Assembly (NCBI GenBank): GCA_038002745.1
Contig: JBBODD010000001.1
Coordinates: 2,914,001-2,978,000 of the forward strand
DNA length: 64,000 bases
Direction of reading: 5' to 3'
DNA from: Bacillus sp. FSL H8-0547
Lineage (GTDB): Bacteria; Bacillota; Bacilli; Bacillales; Bacillaceae
The translations under genes were made by a program, and so were the position numbers. Positions 48,217 to 58,440 of the stretch are shown here, one piece after another. The notes below the pieces were generated by a model that was not told the origin of the DNA, did no database searches, and saw only the letters and a program-made list of their open reading frames with translations. The stretch's first letter is position 1. Each line of letters starts with the position of its first letter.

Positions 48217-49224
48217 ATGAGCGAGAAGAAACAGAGAAAAGTCATTCCATTCCCTAACTTAAGTGAGCGCTTGGTTGATAAAGGACTGGACGCTTTAAAA
48301 AATAAACAGTTCAAAGAGGCGCTGCCTCTCTTTTATGAAGTGCTTGAGCTTGGCGAGGACAGAGCGGAAATTCATCTTGGCATTGCGCTCTGTCTGATGG
48401 AGCTTGGCGATTTGGAAGAAGCAAAGACGGTCTGCAAAAAAATGCTTCATGAAGATATCGGGGACTATTTTACGGTCCTGCAGGTCTACTTGACCATCTT
48501 AATTCAGCTGAGACAGTACGAAGAAGTGCAGCAGACAATCGAGGCTGTCCTTCAGGAGAATCATCTTCCCCATGATCAGGCGGAGCATTTTTACAAGCTT
48601 CTTGATTTCAGCAGGAAAATGAATGAAGACGAAGGTTCCATTTTTGAAGAGGATGATGATGAAGGCGAACCCGGTGAACCTAAACTGCTTCTTGATACGA
48701 TTAATCAGCAGGTAGCTTATGTGCAGTCACTGAAGGACCGGAATGTATCAAGGCATATTCAGAAGCTGCAGACGATTCTGAAGAATCCTGAAAGCCATCC
48801 TGTCGTACAGTCCATGATCCTCCATCTCCTCATGGAAAATGAGACAGCAAAAGAAGTGAAAGTTGCAAAATTCGGCCACATGATGGCGGTTGTTCCGTCA
48901 GAGCTCGAGGACTTATCCGAGATGCCTTTTACGAAAAAAGTGCTGAATGCCCTCGATGACATCCTCGGACAGGAAAACCCGTCGCTGTATGAAGCGGTGA
49001 AAGAAATCTGGATCAGGCACCTGTATGTGCTGTTTCCATTTTTGCCCGAACCGTCAGAAGCAAGGCTCTGGGCCGCAGCCCTTCATTATACAGGCTATGA
49101 GATGCACGGGATCTCGGCACCTGCAGAAGAGGTATGTGATTCATATGATATCGCGCAGGATGAGCTTGTTCAGGCTGTGAAAAAAATTTACGAGATAGAA
49201 GAAATTTCTTATTTGCAAATCTAA
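48217..49224 (+). CDS. ysoA: TPR-repeat protein YsoA
   Basis: A 335-residue cytosolic protein with tetratricopeptide-like helices near the N-terminus (GLDALKNKQFKEALPLFYEVLELG, AEIHLGIALCLMELGDLEEAKTVCKKML, YLTILIQLRQYEEVQQTIEAVLQ). An acidic linker (NEDEGSIFEEDDDEGEPGEP) follows, then a helical C-terminal half. It probably mediates protein-protein contacts. Partner unknown. It sits between leuD and tig as in B. subtilis. The ribosome site (GGAGATGATTGA) is weak to moderate. Confidence 0.87.
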   Translation: MSEKKQRKVIPFPNLSERLVDKGLDALKNKQFKEALPLFYEVLELGEDRAEIHLGIALCLMELGDLEEAKTVCKKMLHEDIGDYFTVLQVYLTILIQLRQYEEVQQTIEAVLQENHLPHDQAEHFYKLLDFSRKMNEDEGSIFEEDDDEGEPGEPKLLLDTINQQVAYVQSLKDRNVSRHIQKLQTILKNPESHPVVQSMILHLLMENETAKEVKVAKFGHMMAVVPSELEDLSEMPFTKKVLNALDDILGQENPSLYEAVKEIWIRHLYVLFPFLPEPSEARLWAAALHYTGYEMHGISAPAEEVCDSYDIAQDELVQAVKKIYEIEEISYLQI

Positions 49225-49232
49225 CGTATATG

Positions 49233-49260
49233 TTGAAAGGAATTTTTTCTATGTTATAAT
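49233..49260 (+). promoter_or_regulatory. Sigma-A promoter of tig
   Basis: TTGAAA (49233-49238), a 16-bp spacer and TATAAT (49255-49260) with a TGT extended -10. It leaves a leader of about 200 nt before tig. Confidence 0.8.
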
Positions 49261-49466
49261 GAAATGGTTGTAAATTGATGATCAGCCGTACATGAGGGAA
49301 CAGATCCCTGTGCGTGCAGACATCAGCCATACACTGGACGATTTAGTAAGTCATCTACATAGGGGTATAGCGGAGAATCTGTTTGTCAACAATGGACAGG
49401 TATCCTCTGTCAAAACCTAACCTAGATTATGTCACTATTTCAAATAGATTTTTTGGAGGGAAACTA

Positions 49467-50753
49467 ATGTCTGCAAAATGGGAAAAGCTTGAGGGCAACC
49501 AAGGCGTTCTTACAGTAGAAGTTGAAGCTGAAAAGTTCGGCAAAGCCCTTGACGAAGCATTCAAAAAAGTATCAAAGCAAGTAAATATACCTGGATTCCG
49601 TAAAGGAAAAGTGCCTCGCGCAATGTTTGAACAGCGCTTTGGCATTGAATCACTTTACCAGGATGCGCTTGACATCCTTCTTCCTGAGGTTTATCCTCAA
49701 GCGGTTGAAGAAGCTGGAATCGACCCAATCGACCGTCCGGAAATCGACGTTGAGCAAATCGAAAAAGGCAAAAACCTTATTTTCACTGCTAAAGTTGTTG
49801 TAAAGCCTGAAGTAAAACTTGGCGAATACAAAGGCCTTGAAGTTGAAAAAATGGACGCATCTGTATCTGATGAAGATGTTGATGCAGAACTTAAAACACT
49901 TCAAGAGCGTCACGCAGAGCTAGTTGTGAAAGAAGAAGGCACTGTTGAAAACGGCGACACAGTTGTTATTGATTTCGAAGGATTCGCTGACGGCGAAGCA
50001 TTCGAAGGCGGCACTGCTGAAAACTACACGCTTGAAATCGGCTCAGGTTCATTCATCCCTGGCTTTGAAGATCAGCTTGTAGGTTTGGAAGCTGGCGGCG
50101 AAAAGGATGTTGAAGTAACATTCCCTGAAGAATATCACGCTGAAAACCTTGCAGGAAAGCCTGCAACATTCAAAGTGAAGCTTCACGAAATCAAAGCGAA
50201 AGAACTTCCTGCTCTTGACGATGAGTTCGCTAAAGATGTGGACGAAGAAGTTGAAAGCCTTGAAGCTCTTAAAGCTAAAACAAGAACACGCCTAGAAGAA
50301 GCTAAAAAAGCAGAAGCTGAAAATACACTTCGCGACACACTTGTTGACAAAGCTTCTGACAATGCAGAAGTTGACATTCCTCAAGTGCTGATCGACAATG
50401 AAGTAAACCGCATGATGCAGGAGTTTGAACAGCGTCTTCAAGCTCAGGGCATGAACCTTGAACTTTACTTCCAGTTCTCAGGCCAGGATGAGGATGCACT
50501 TAAAGAACAAATGAAAGAAGATGCATCTAAACGCGTGAAGTACAATCTGACTCTTGAAGCAATCGCAAAAGCTGAAAACATCGAAGCTACTGATGAAGAA
50601 GTGGAAGCTGAAATTGCTAAGATGGCAGAAATGTACAACATGCCGGTTGAAAACATCAAGCAGGCTCTTGGATCTCTTGAAGGACTGAAAGAAGATCTTA
50701 AAGTACGCAAAGCAATCGACTTCCTTGTTGAAAACAGCAAAGAAGCAGCTTAA
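49467..50753 (+). CDS. tig: Trigger factor (ribosome-associated chaperone)
   Basis: A 428-residue chaperone at the ribosome exit tunnel. The N-terminal domain has the ribosome-binding signature GFRKGKVPR. The FKBP-type prolyl isomerase domain (about residues 160-245) includes [21 protein letters not shown] and [30 protein letters not shown]. The C-terminal helical arms (about 255-428) form the cradle. ATG 49467 is chosen behind TTTGGAGGG. The frame is open upstream to 49383 but without family resemblance. Confidence 0.96.
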   Translation: MSAKWEKLEGNQGVLTVEVEAEKFGKALDEAFKKVSKQVNIPGFRKGKVPRAMFEQRFGIESLYQDALDILLPEVYPQAVEEAGIDPIDRPEIDVEQIEKGKNLIFTAKVVVKPEVKLGEYKGLEVEKMDASVSDEDVDAELKTLQERHAELVVKEEGTVENGDTVVIDFEGFADGEAFEGGTAENYTLEIGSGSFIPGFEDQLVGLEAGGEKDVEVTFPEEYHAENLAGKPATFKVKLHEIKAKELPALDDEFAKDVDEEVESLEALKAKTRTRLEEAKKAEAENTLRDTLVDKASDNAEVDIPQVLIDNEVNRMMQEFEQRLQAQGMNLELYFQFSGQDEDALKEQMKEDASKRVKYNLTLEAIAKAENIEATDEEVEAEIAKMAEMYNMPVENIKQALGSLEGLKEDLKVRKAIDFLVENSKEAA

Positions 50754-50768
50754 TAATGATAAAAAAGA

Positions 50769-50801
50769 AACAAGGCGCGAGTTCATTCGTGCCTTGTTTT
50801 G
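50769..50801 (+). terminator. Terminator after tig
   Basis: AAACAAGGC pairs with GCCTTGTTT around a 14-nt loop that may itself pair (GCGAG/TTCGT). The T run is short. Confidence 0.65.
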
Positions 50802-51202
50802 CAAAATAAAGAGCTATGAGGCCCTGCAGCGCAAATCGATGTGCTCGGCCGGATTTATTTTTCCGCTCTTTGGGTACTATATAATTACTGCATGCTACAT
50901 ACATATAGAGGTAAGAAATGAACTCATTTTTTACCCCAGCAAGGATTTTGGCCGGGAAGAGCGAATACTATAATATACTCCTCTTTTAGGTAAAGCTGTT
51001 TTATTTCCAGTAGTCTACATACTTATGGTACAATGCAATACATACCAATTTTTTCAGACTTTTTCCGCTTCTTGCGGCAAGTCAGTTGCGCAATCGTCAT
51101 CCCCATTTCCTTTCTGCCTGAGGATAAGCATGAATGAAGCTGCCAGTCCCGGCCGATAAAGGTGTGGCCCGCTGATGATACAAAGAAATAAGGGGTGAAG
51201 AC
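50802..51202 (+). other. Intergenic region between tig and clpX
   Basis: No gene is supported here. It contains a near-perfect 26-bp palindrome at 50910-50935 (GGTAAGAAATGA and TCATTTTTTACC around AC) and a possible -10, TACAAT near 51027, upstream of clpX. I could not pair that -10 with a convincing -35. Confidence 0.5.
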
Positions 51203-52468
51203 ATGTTTAAATTTAACGACGAAAAAGGTCAGCTTAAGTGTTCGTTTTGCGGTAAAACACAAGACCAAGTCCGTAAATTAGTTGCTGGACCGGGTGTCTA
51301 TATATGTGACGAGTGCATAGAGCTGTGCACAGAGATCGTTGAAGAGGAACTTGGAACAGAGGAAGAAGTAGAATTTAAGGATGTTCCAAAGCCGAAGGAG
51401 ATTCGTGAAATTCTTGACGAATATGTTATCGGTCAGGAACAGGCGAAGAAAAGCCTGGCAGTTGCGGTTTATAACCACTATAAACGCATCAACTCCAACA
51501 GCAAAATTGATGAAGTTGAGCTTTCAAAAAGCAACATCGCCATGATCGGGCCTACAGGAAGCGGTAAAACCCTTCTTGCCCAGACTCTGGCGCGCATCCT
51601 GAATGTACCGTTTGCCATTGCCGATGCAACATCGCTCACAGAAGCCGGTTATGTAGGGGAAGATGTTGAAAACATTCTTCTAAAACTGATCCAGGCTGCT
51701 GATTATGATGTAGAAAAGGCTGAAAAAGGGATCATCTATATCGATGAAATCGATAAAGTGGCCCGCAAATCCGAAAACCCGTCCATCACACGCGATGTGT
51801 CAGGTGAAGGTGTACAGCAGGCCCTTCTTAAAATTCTTGAAGGAACCGTTGCGAGTGTTCCACCGCAGGGCGGACGCAAGCACCCTCATCAGGAATTCAT
51901 TCAGATTGATACAACAAACATTCTCTTTATCTGCGGCGGAGCGTTTGACGGCATCGAGCAAATCGTAAAACGCCGTCTTGGCCAAAAGGTTATCGGCTTC
52001 GGTTCCGATAAGAAGGATGACGATCTGGACCAAAAAATGCTGCTTTCTAAAGTTCTTCCGGAGGATCTTCTCCGCTTCGGGCTTATTCCGGAGTTCATTG
52101 GCCGTCTGCCGGTTATTGCAAGCCTTCAGCCGCTTGATGAAGAAGCCCTTGTTGAAATTTTGACGAAGCCTAAAAATGCGCTTGTCAAGCAGTACCAAAA
52201 AATGCTGGATCTTGACGGCGTAGAGCTTGAATTTGAAGACGACGCCCTTATGGAAATATCCAAAAAGGCGATTGAACGCAAAACAGGCGCACGCGGACTC
52301 CGTTCGATTATCGAGGGAATCATGCTTGAAGTAATGTTCGAGCTGCCGTCCCGCGACGATATTACGAAGTGTGTCATCACGGCAGAAACGGTCACAGACA
52401 AAGTTCCTCCGAAGCTTGTGCTGACAGATGGAACAGTGATCGTAGAAGATACGAAAACATCTGCATAA
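51203..52468 (+). CDS. clpX: ATP-dependent protease ATP-binding subunit ClpX
   Basis: AAA+ unfoldase that delivers substrates to ClpP. The 421-residue protein has an N-terminal zinc-binding domain (CSFCGKTQ and CDECIELC), Walker [18 protein letters not shown], Walker [15 protein letters not shown], and IGF-type ClpP-docking loop VIGFGSD (about residue 268). [16 protein letters not shown]-type sensor 2 ([16 protein letters not shown]) is present. A terminator follows. Its neighbours tig, lonB and lonA form a protein quality-control block. Confidence 0.97.
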   Translation: MFKFNDEKGQLKCSFCGKTQDQVRKLVAGPGVYICDECIELCTEIVEEELGTEEEVEFKDVPKPKEIREILDEYVIGQEQAKKSLAVAVYNHYKRINSNSKIDEVELSKSNIAMIGPTGSGKTLLAQTLARILNVPFAIADATSLTEAGYVGEDVENILLKLIQAADYDVEKAEKGIIYIDEIDKVARKSENPSITRDVSGEGVQQALLKILEGTVASVPPQGGRKHPHQEFIQIDTTNILFICGGAFDGIEQIVKRRLGQKVIGFGSDKKDDDLDQKMLLSKVLPEDLLRFGLIPEFIGRLPVIASLQPLDEEALVEILTKPKNALVKQYQKMLDLDGVELEFEDDALMEISKKAIERKTGARGLRSIIEGIMLEVMFELPSRDDITKCVITAETVTDKVPPKLVLTDGTVIVEDTKTSA

Positions 52469-52480
52469 CCTTTATTTTTC

Positions 52481-52515
52481 ACCCCTGGAATTTGGATTCC
52501 GGGGGTTTTTGGTGT
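52481..52515 (+). terminator. Terminator after clpX
   Basis: ACCCCTGGAAT pairs with ATTCCGGGGGT, one wobble, around TTGG, followed by a T run. Confidence 0.87.
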
Positions 52516-52579
52516 TTTTTCCTTTTTCGTTTTCATTTGTTTTATACATAAACGGCGCAATTATAGTTGGCATATTTAC

Positions 52580-52609
52580 GTTTATTAAAATTACCCCTCG
52601 GAGATACTA
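52580..52609 (+). promoter_or_regulatory. Probable sigma-F promoter of lonB
   Basis: GTTTA (52580-52584), exactly 15 bp, then GGAGATACTA (52600-52609), which fits the sigma-F consensus GYWTA-N15-GGNNANANTR. lonB is a forespore sigma-F gene in B. subtilis. Confidence 0.78.
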
Positions 52610-52739
52610 GCTTGTACAGTGAAACTTTCATCAATAGATGACGAGTGGAACAGACCGGGCATGTGCGGACAGGAAAGCCGGCGGGTGATTACTGCACGTT
52701 TATGCGGGATAAAATGACATCGCAGTAGGAGGGACCACT

Positions 52740-54398
52740 ATGAGCTGGACTGGCATTGCCTTGTTTGTACAACTTTTTTTCGGGGTCATCATTGGCTTGT
52801 ACTTTTGGAACTTATTAAAAAATCAGCGTACGCAGAAAGTTTCAATTGACCGAGAATCACGAAAAGAAATGGAACAGCTGAAGAAAATGAGATCAATTAA
52901 GTTATCAGAGCCTTTATCTGAGAGAGTGCGTCCTAAAAGCTTTACAGATATCGTGGGGCAGGAGGATGGCATTAAGGCCCTTAAAGCCGCCCTTTGCGGA
53001 CCCAACCCGCAGCACGTGATTATATATGGTCCGCCCGGAGTGGGGAAAACCGCAGCTGCGAGATTGGTTCTAGAAGAGGCAAGACGCAATGCCAAGTCCC
53101 CGTTTAAGCCTTCGGCCGTATTTATTGAACTGGACGCCACAACGGCGAGATTTGATGAGAGGGGCATTGCAGATCCTTTGATCGGTTCTGTCCATGATCC
53201 TATTTATCAGGGAGCAGGAGCGATGGGACAAGCAGGGATTCCCCAGCCGAAGCAGGGAGCCGTCACGAATGCACATGGCGGTGTGCTGTTCATTGACGAA
53301 ATTGGAGAGCTTCATCCAATTCAAATGAACAAGCTTTTGAAGGTGCTTGAAGACAGGAAAGTCTTTTTGGAGAGTGCCTATTACAGTGAAGAAAACACAC
53401 AAATTCCAAACCATATTCATGACATTTTTCAAAATGGGCTGCCTGCTGATTTCCGGCTGATTGGTGCGACAACAAGAACACCGAACGAAATTCCTCCGGC
53501 CATCCGCTCACGATGTCTTGAGGTCTTTTTCAGGGATTTGGAGTCAGAGGAACTGGCCGTTGTTGCCAAAAAAGCAGCAGTAAAAGTGAATATGAACGTC
53601 AGCGACAAGAGCATTGCCACGTTGACGTCTTATGTGCGGAACGGGCGCGAAGTTGTCAATATGATGCAGATTGCAGCCGGGATGGCCATGACGGAAGACC
53701 GCAGCGAAATCACCATGCAGGATATTGAATGGGTTGTCAGTTCAAGCCAGCTGACGCCGCGTCATGATAAAAAAATCTATGAAGACGCGAGGGTCGGTCT
53801 TGTAAACGGCCTTGCTGTACACGGCCCAAATTCAGGCTCTCTGCTTGAAATCGAGGTAACCGTTATTTATGCAAAAGATAAAGGCACAATAAACATAACA
53901 GGCATTGTTGAAGAAGAAAGCATCGGCGACAGAGGAAAATCAGTCAGAAGAAAAAGTATGGCAAAGGGATCCATTGAAAATGTCATAACGGTCCTTCGCT
54001 CAATGGGCATCAACGCCAATGACTATGACATTCATGTCAATTTCCCCGGCGGCATTCCTGTTGACGGACCATCAGCCGGCATTGCAATGGCTACGGGAAT
54101 TTTCTCCGCCATTCATAAAATACCGGTCGATCACACAGTAGCCATGACAGGGGAAATCAGCATTCACGGAAGCGTAAAGCCGATAGGCGGAGTGGTGCCT
54201 AAGATTAAAGCAGCCAAGCTTGCAGGCGCAAAAACCGTGATTATTCCGGCTGAAAACATGCAGTCCATCTTAAAAACCATTGAAGGCATCAGCATTATAC
54301 CGGTCGCTCATTTGCAGGAAGTCTTTGACCTTGCGCTTGTCAACCCGCCTACTGAGCAGGAAACCCCGGTTACACTTATAAAACAGGACCTCGGGTAA
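52740..54398 (+). CDS. lonB: Forespore ATP-dependent protease LonB
   Basis: A 552-residue Lon-type protease used in the forespore. It starts with a single membrane helix (IALFVQLFFGVIIGLYFW), then an AAA+ module with Walker [19 protein letters not shown] and Walker B GVLFIDEIGELHP. The C-terminal Lon protease domain has the catalytic Ser in VDGPSAGIAMATG and the Lys further on in the KPIGGVVPKIKAAKLAG region. It lacks the long N-terminal domain of LonA. AGGAGGG precedes the ATG. Its promoter is sigma-F-like, whereas lonA downstream has separate control. Confidence 0.95.
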   Translation: MSWTGIALFVQLFFGVIIGLYFWNLLKNQRTQKVSIDRESRKEMEQLKKMRSIKLSEPLSERVRPKSFTDIVGQEDGIKALKAALCGPNPQHVIIYGPPGVGKTAAARLVLEEARRNAKSPFKPSAVFIELDATTARFDERGIADPLIGSVHDPIYQGAGAMGQAGIPQPKQGAVTNAHGGVLFIDEIGELHPIQMNKLLKVLEDRKVFLESAYYSEENTQIPNHIHDIFQNGLPADFRLIGATTRTPNEIPPAIRSRCLEVFFRDLESEELAVVAKKAAVKVNMNVSDKSIATLTSYVRNGREVVNMMQIAAGMAMTEDRSEITMQDIEWVVSSSQLTPRHDKKIYEDARVGLVNGLAVHGPNSGSLLEIEVTVIYAKDKGTINITGIVEEESIGDRGKSVRRKSMAKGSIENVITVLRSMGINANDYDIHVNFPGGIPVDGPSAGIAMATGIFSAIHKIPVDHTVAMTGEISIHGSVKPIGGVVPKIKAAKLAGAKTVIIPAENMQSILKTIEGISIIPVAHLQEVFDLALVNPPTEQETPVTLIKQDLG

Positions 54399-54416
54399 TA
54401 TCTCGGGGTTTTTTTA
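54389..54416 (+). terminator. Terminator after lonB
   Basis: ACCTCG pairs with CGGGGT, one wobble, around about 10 nt, followed by TTTTTTT. The stem is short. Confidence 0.65.
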
Positions 54417-54457
54417 TGGAAAAAATATGCCGGGATTTTCGTGTTCACTATAAAATT

Positions 54458-54588
54458 CCAGTGGACTGCAGCGGAAGGCACTTGACTCCTGCGGGATGAA
54501 GAGGGCACTGAAGATCCCGCAAGCGCAGCGAGGAAGCTTCAGGCACTCCCCGCGGAAAGCAAGTGACTGGAGCGAAAGGGAACGGGTA
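54458..54588 (+). repeat. R2 dispersed repeat, copy 5
   Basis: A 131-bp copy nearly identical to copy 1 at 6615, from CCAGTGGACTGCAGCGGAAG to GGGAACGGGTA. The inner stem CTGAAG/CTTCAG and outer arms CACTTG/CAAGTG are intact. It lies between lonB and lonA. Confidence 0.9.
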
Positions 54589-54775
54589 CGATGTGAAGTT
54601 ACGCTAATTTGCGATTAAGAAGTAATTTCTTTAGTCTTCTGGTCACGGAAAGGGTATACTACATAAGGTAAACCTATATGCTTTACAGATGACTCTGCCG
54701 GCAGAATAGGATTGTACAAGAATGAAGCTCTTATATTATAATGATTGATACTTAGTCATGGAGGTGCTTTTAAAG

Positions 54776-57100
54776 TTGGCGAAAAAAGAAGAGAAAATCG
54801 TCCCCCTCCTACCTCTTAGAGGATTGTTAGTGTACCCGACAATGGTACTTCACCTTGATGTAGGACGCGAAAAATCCGTACAGGCGCTGGAAAAAGCGAT
54901 GATGGATGATCACATAATCTTTTTAACGACACAACGGGATATTTCAATTGATGAACCTGCTGAAGAGGATATCTTCAAAGTAGGTACGCTCACAAAAATA
55001 AAACAGATGCTGAAGCTTCCAAATGGAACAATCAGAGTTCTGGTCGAAGGCATGCAGCGCGGAGAAATGACCAAATATACAGACGAAGGCGACTATTTTT
55101 CGGTAAGCGCTCTTCCTTTGGATGAAAGAGACGGCAAGGATGCTGAAGATGAAGCGCTGATGAGAACACTGCTTGATCATTTTGATCAGTACATAAAGCT
55201 GTCAAAAAAAATCTCCGGAGAAACGCTCTCGACCGTTTCTGATATTGATGAACCCGGAAGAATGGCTGACATCATTGCTTCTCACCTGCCGCTTAAGCTC
55301 AAAGAAAAGCAGGAAGTGCTTGAAACCCTGGACATTAAAGAGCGGCTGAACAAGGTCATTGAGATTATTCACAATGAAAAAGAAGTTCTTCAGCTGGAAA
55401 AGAAAATCGGACAGCGTGTTAAAAGATCAATGGAACGGACGCAAAAGGAATACTATCTCCGCGAACAAATGAAAGCCATCCAAAAAGAGCTTGGCGATAA
55501 AGAAGGCAAAACCGGAGAAGTGGACATCTTGAGCAGCAGGATTGAGGAAGCGGGAATGCCTGACCATGTAAAGCTTACAGCACTTAAAGAGCTTGAGAGG
55601 TATGAAAAAGTACCTTCAACTTCTGCTGAGAGCTCGGTCATTCGCAATTACCTCGACTGGCTTATTTCCCTGCCGTGGTCAAATGCGACAGAAGACCGTC
55701 TTGATCTAAAGCGCGCCGAGAAAATTCTTGATGAGGACCATTACGGCCTTGAAAAAGTAAAAGACCGCGTGCTTGAATATCTTGCCGTCCAAAAACTGAC
55801 CAATTCGCTTAAAGGCCCGATCCTTTGTCTGTCAGGACCACCCGGAGTAGGGAAAACGTCCCTTGCAAAATCAGTGGCAAAATCCCTTGACCGGCATTTT
55901 GTCCGTATTTCCCTTGGAGGAGTCAGGGATGAGTCAGAAATTCGCGGACACCGCAGAACCTACGTAGGGGCAATGCCGGGACGCATTATTCAGGGCATGA
56001 AAAAAGCAGGAACGATTAATCCGGTCTTTTTGCTTGATGAAATCGATAAAATGTCCAATGATTTCAGGGGGGACCCTTCTTCAGCCCTGCTCGAAGTGCT
56101 TGACCCTGAACAAAATCATACGTTCAGCGATCATTACATTGAAGAGACGTATGACCTGTCAAAGGTCATGTTTATTGCAACAGCCAATAATCTGGCCACG
56201 ATACCGGGCCCGCTTCGTGACCGGATGGAGATTATCACCATCGCCGGATACACAGAGCTTGAGAAAATTCACATTGCCAAAGATCATCTGCTTCCAAAGC
56301 AGCTGAAGGATCACGGGCTGAAAAAATCCCACCTTCAAATAAGAGAGTCTGCAATCCGGAACATCGTGCGCTACCATACACGCGAGGCGGGAGTCCGCAG
56401 CCTTGAACGACAGCTTGCATCGATCTGCAGAAAAGCTGCGAAGCAAATTGTATCTGAAGAGAAAAAGAAATTGATCATCACAGACAAAAACCTGTCCGAT
56501 TATCTTGGCAAGAATAAATTCAGGTATGGACAGGCAGAGCTTGAGGATCAGGTCGGAGTAGCGACAGGCCTTGCCTATACGACTGTCGGCGGAGATACCC
56601 TTTCAATCGAAGTGTCGCTTTCCCCGGGAAAAGGAAAGCTGATTTTGACCGGAAAACTTGGTGACGTCATGAAAGAATCTGCACAGGCAGCCTTCAGCTT
56701 TATCCGTTCGCGCGCTAAAGAAATGAACATTGATGAGAATTTTCACGAGAAAAATGATATTCATATTCATGTGCCGGAGGGCGCTGTGCCAAAGGATGGA
56801 CCATCTGCAGGGATTACCATGGCAACTGCCCTAATTTCAGCTCTTACCGGACGGCCGGTCAGAAAAGAAGTAGGCATGACAGGGGAGATTACCCTTAGAG
56901 GCAGAGTGCTGCCGATTGGCGGGTTAAAAGAAAAAACACTAAGCGCTCACCGTGCAGGCCTGACGAAAATCATCCTGCCAAAAGACAACGAACGGGATAT
57001 TGAAGATATTCCGGAAAGTGTACGGAGTGAATTAACTTTTGTGCCTGTATCACATCTTGATGAAGTGCTGCAGCATGCATTAACGGGAGAGAATAAATGA
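54776..57100 (+). CDS. lonA: ATP-dependent protease LonA
   Basis: A 774-residue cytosolic AAA+ serine protease for misfolded and regulatory proteins. The N-terminal LAN domain ([26 protein letters not shown]) is followed by a coiled coil ([28 protein letters not shown]). Walker A is [18 protein letters not shown] and Walker B is [11 protein letters not shown]. The Ser of [15 protein letters not shown] and Lys of [14 protein letters not shown] form the dyad. The start is TTG at 54776: GGAGGTG lies 9 nt upstream and the homologue begins at this point. It overlaps ysxC by 4 nt. Confidence 0.96.
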   Translation: MAKKEEKIVPLLPLRGLLVYPTMVLHLDVGREKSVQALEKAMMDDHIIFLTTQRDISIDEPAEEDIFKVGTLTKIKQMLKLPNGTIRVLVEGMQRGEMTKYTDEGDYFSVSALPLDERDGKDAEDEALMRTLLDHFDQYIKLSKKISGETLSTVSDIDEPGRMADIIASHLPLKLKEKQEVLETLDIKERLNKVIEIIHNEKEVLQLEKKIGQRVKRSMERTQKEYYLREQMKAIQKELGDKEGKTGEVDILSSRIEEAGMPDHVKLTALKELERYEKVPSTSAESSVIRNYLDWLISLPWSNATEDRLDLKRAEKILDEDHYGLEKVKDRVLEYLAVQKLTNSLKGPILCLSGPPGVGKTSLAKSVAKSLDRHFVRISLGGVRDESEIRGHRRTYVGAMPGRIIQGMKKAGTINPVFLLDEIDKMSNDFRGDPSSALLEVLDPEQNHTFSDHYIEETYDLSKVMFIATANNLATIPGPLRDRMEIITIAGYTELEKIHIAKDHLLPKQLKDHGLKKSHLQIRESAIRNIVRYHTREAGVRSLERQLASICRKAAKQIVSEEKKKLIITDKNLSDYLGKNKFRYGQAELEDQVGVATGLAYTTVGGDTLSIEVSLSPGKGKLILTGKLGDVMKESAQAAFSFIRSRAKEMNIDENFHEKNDIHIHVPEGAVPKDGPSAGITMATALISALTGRPVRKEVGMTGEITLRGRVLPIGGLKEKTLSAHRAGLTKIILPKDNERDIEDIPESVRSELTFVPVSHLDEVLQHALTGENK

Positions 57101-57684
57101 AAGTCACAAGTTCCGAGATTGTCATCAGTGCAGTGAAGCCGGATCAGTATCCTGATCTTGATTTGCCTGAAATTGCGCTGGCAGGACGCTCAAACGTAGG
57201 AAAATCATCGTTTATCAACAAATTGCTTAACAGGAAGAACCTTGCCAGAACATCATCAAAGCCCGGCAAAACCCAGACCCTGAACTTCTACATTATCAAT
57301 GAAATCATGCATTTTGTGGATGTGCCTGGCTACGGGTATGCAAAGGTTTCAAAAACCGAGCGCGAAGCCTGGGGGAAAATGATCGAAACGTATTTTACGA
57401 AAAGAAGACAGCTTCGTGCAGCCGTCCTTCTTGTCGATCTGCGCCACGCACCGTCAAAAGACGATGTCATGATGTATGAGTTTTTAAAGCATTATGATAT
57501 TCCTGTTATGGTCGTTGCTACAAAGGCAGATAAAATCCCTAAAGGCAAATGGCAAAAACACATGAAAGTCGTAAGAGAAACGCTGAACAAAGACCCTGAA
57601 GACCCGATGATCTGCTTCTCATCCGAAACAGGGCTCGGCAAAGAAGAATCGTGGGCTGTCATCAGACAGTACACTGGCGTTTAA
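57097..57684 (+). CDS. ysxC: Ribosome-biogenesis GTPase YsxC (EngB)
   Basis: An essential GTPase for late 50S assembly. The 195-residue protein has G1 [17 protein letters not shown], the G2 region [17 protein letters not shown]3 [11 protein letters not shown] and G4 [13 protein letters not shown]. The start codon overlaps the lonA stop (ATGA), giving translational coupling. A terminator follows, beyond which gene order departs from B. subtilis. Confidence 0.96.
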   Translation: MKVTSSEIVISAVKPDQYPDLDLPEIALAGRSNVGKSSFINKLLNRKNLARTSSKPGKTQTLNFYIINEIMHFVDVPGYGYAKVSKTEREAWGKMIETYFTKRRQLRAAVLLVDLRHAPSKDDVMMYEFLKHYDIPVMVVATKADKIPKGKWQKHMKVVRETLNKDPEDPMICFSSETGLGKEESWAVIRQYTGV

Positions 57685-57687
57685 ATG

Positions 57688-57726
57688 CAAAAACCTGTGC
57701 AGAACGATCTGCACAGGTTTTTTTAT
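57688..57726. terminator. Terminator between ysxC and the GerPC-like fusion gene
   Basis: AAAAACCTGTGCAG pairs with CTGCACAGGTTTTT around AACGAT, with A and T runs on the two sides. It can serve both converging genes and overlaps the stop of the minus-strand gene. Confidence 0.9.
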
Positions 57727-58358
57727 TGTTCTTCCTCTTTCTCATCATCGGTGTCCTCATTCTGCACCTCTTTAAGCGATTTCAGCCATTCGGGCAGAGG
57801 CTGATTAGGACCTTCGCTAAAAACTTTAACCGTATCCCGTTCATCCTGATGTGAAAAGATATCGTGGATATCGTTTCCATTTCCGAGTATGTTGCCGAAC
57901 CCCTGATTCAGCTTGCTGCTGTTTTTGAAATTGGAAGGAAAGTTATTGCCGAAGTTCACGGCTGAAGCAGCTTCCACTGTGCCGATGTGTATATCTCCGA
58001 TTCTAAAAGATGAGGACAGGGCCTGATTATGATCCGGCGGAGTGGGGCTGTTTTTCTTTTCGTTTATTTCGTAAGGAATGTGTTTGCCATTGACGATAAT
58101 GGAAATGTCCTTTTCGCGTTGTGGCTTGTGACGTGATTTTGAAAGAAAGGTATTTCCTATATTCATTGTTCCGTTTACTTGTTTTACATCTACATTTTCA
58201 AGCCTGTAAACAAGTTCATGGACATTCATTGTTTGTACCCGGTCTATGTGAAAGGTTTGGCGGCTCTGATTTTGAGCGTTAACCGCTTCCTCTAATGCAT
58301 GCAGTCTTTTTTCCATTTTGCGAAGAAGTGTCAGGAAAGACTTTTCCTCAAGCGTCAT
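57723..58358 (-). CDS. Spore protein: GerPC-like region fused to GerPA/PF-like domain
   Basis: A 211-residue protein I assign to the GerP spore-permeability group by sequence feel. Residues about 8-28 form a short coiled coil (LLRKMEKRLHALEEAVNAQ). Residues about 37-70 (FHIDRVQTMNVHELVYRLENVDVKQVNGTMNIGNT) resemble GerPC, where a similar VERIEYKFDQLKIE-LDGTLNIG stretch occurs. Residues about 118-170 (RIGDIHIGTVEAASAVNFG, GFGNILGNGNDIHDI) resemble the GerPA/GerPF unit of its four neighbours. The C-terminus is strongly acidic. ATG start with AAAGGGGTG upstream. It is divergent from the next family member at 58441. Function is inferred from family resemblance only. Confidence 0.6.
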   Translation of the reverse strand: MTLEEKSFLTLLRKMEKRLHALEEAVNAQNQSRQTFHIDRVQTMNVHELVYRLENVDVKQVNGTMNIGNTFLSKSRHKPQREKDISIIVNGKHIPYEINEKKNSPTPPDHNQALSSSFRIGDIHIGTVEAASAVNFGNNFPSNFKNSSKLNQGFGNILGNGNDIHDIFSHQDERDTVKVFSEGPNQPLPEWLKSLKEVQNEDTDDEKEEEQ

Positions 58359-58440
58359 ACCGTTTCACCCCTTTAGCACGTTCGCCCGATTGATGAATAG
58401 AATAGGAGGCAAACCGGAATTTTGAATGGAGGCAGATGCA

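Noticed and set aside
48008-48220. 70-codon frame before ysoA
   Set aside because: It runs through R1 copy b and has no ribosome site. It ends at the ysoA start by chance.
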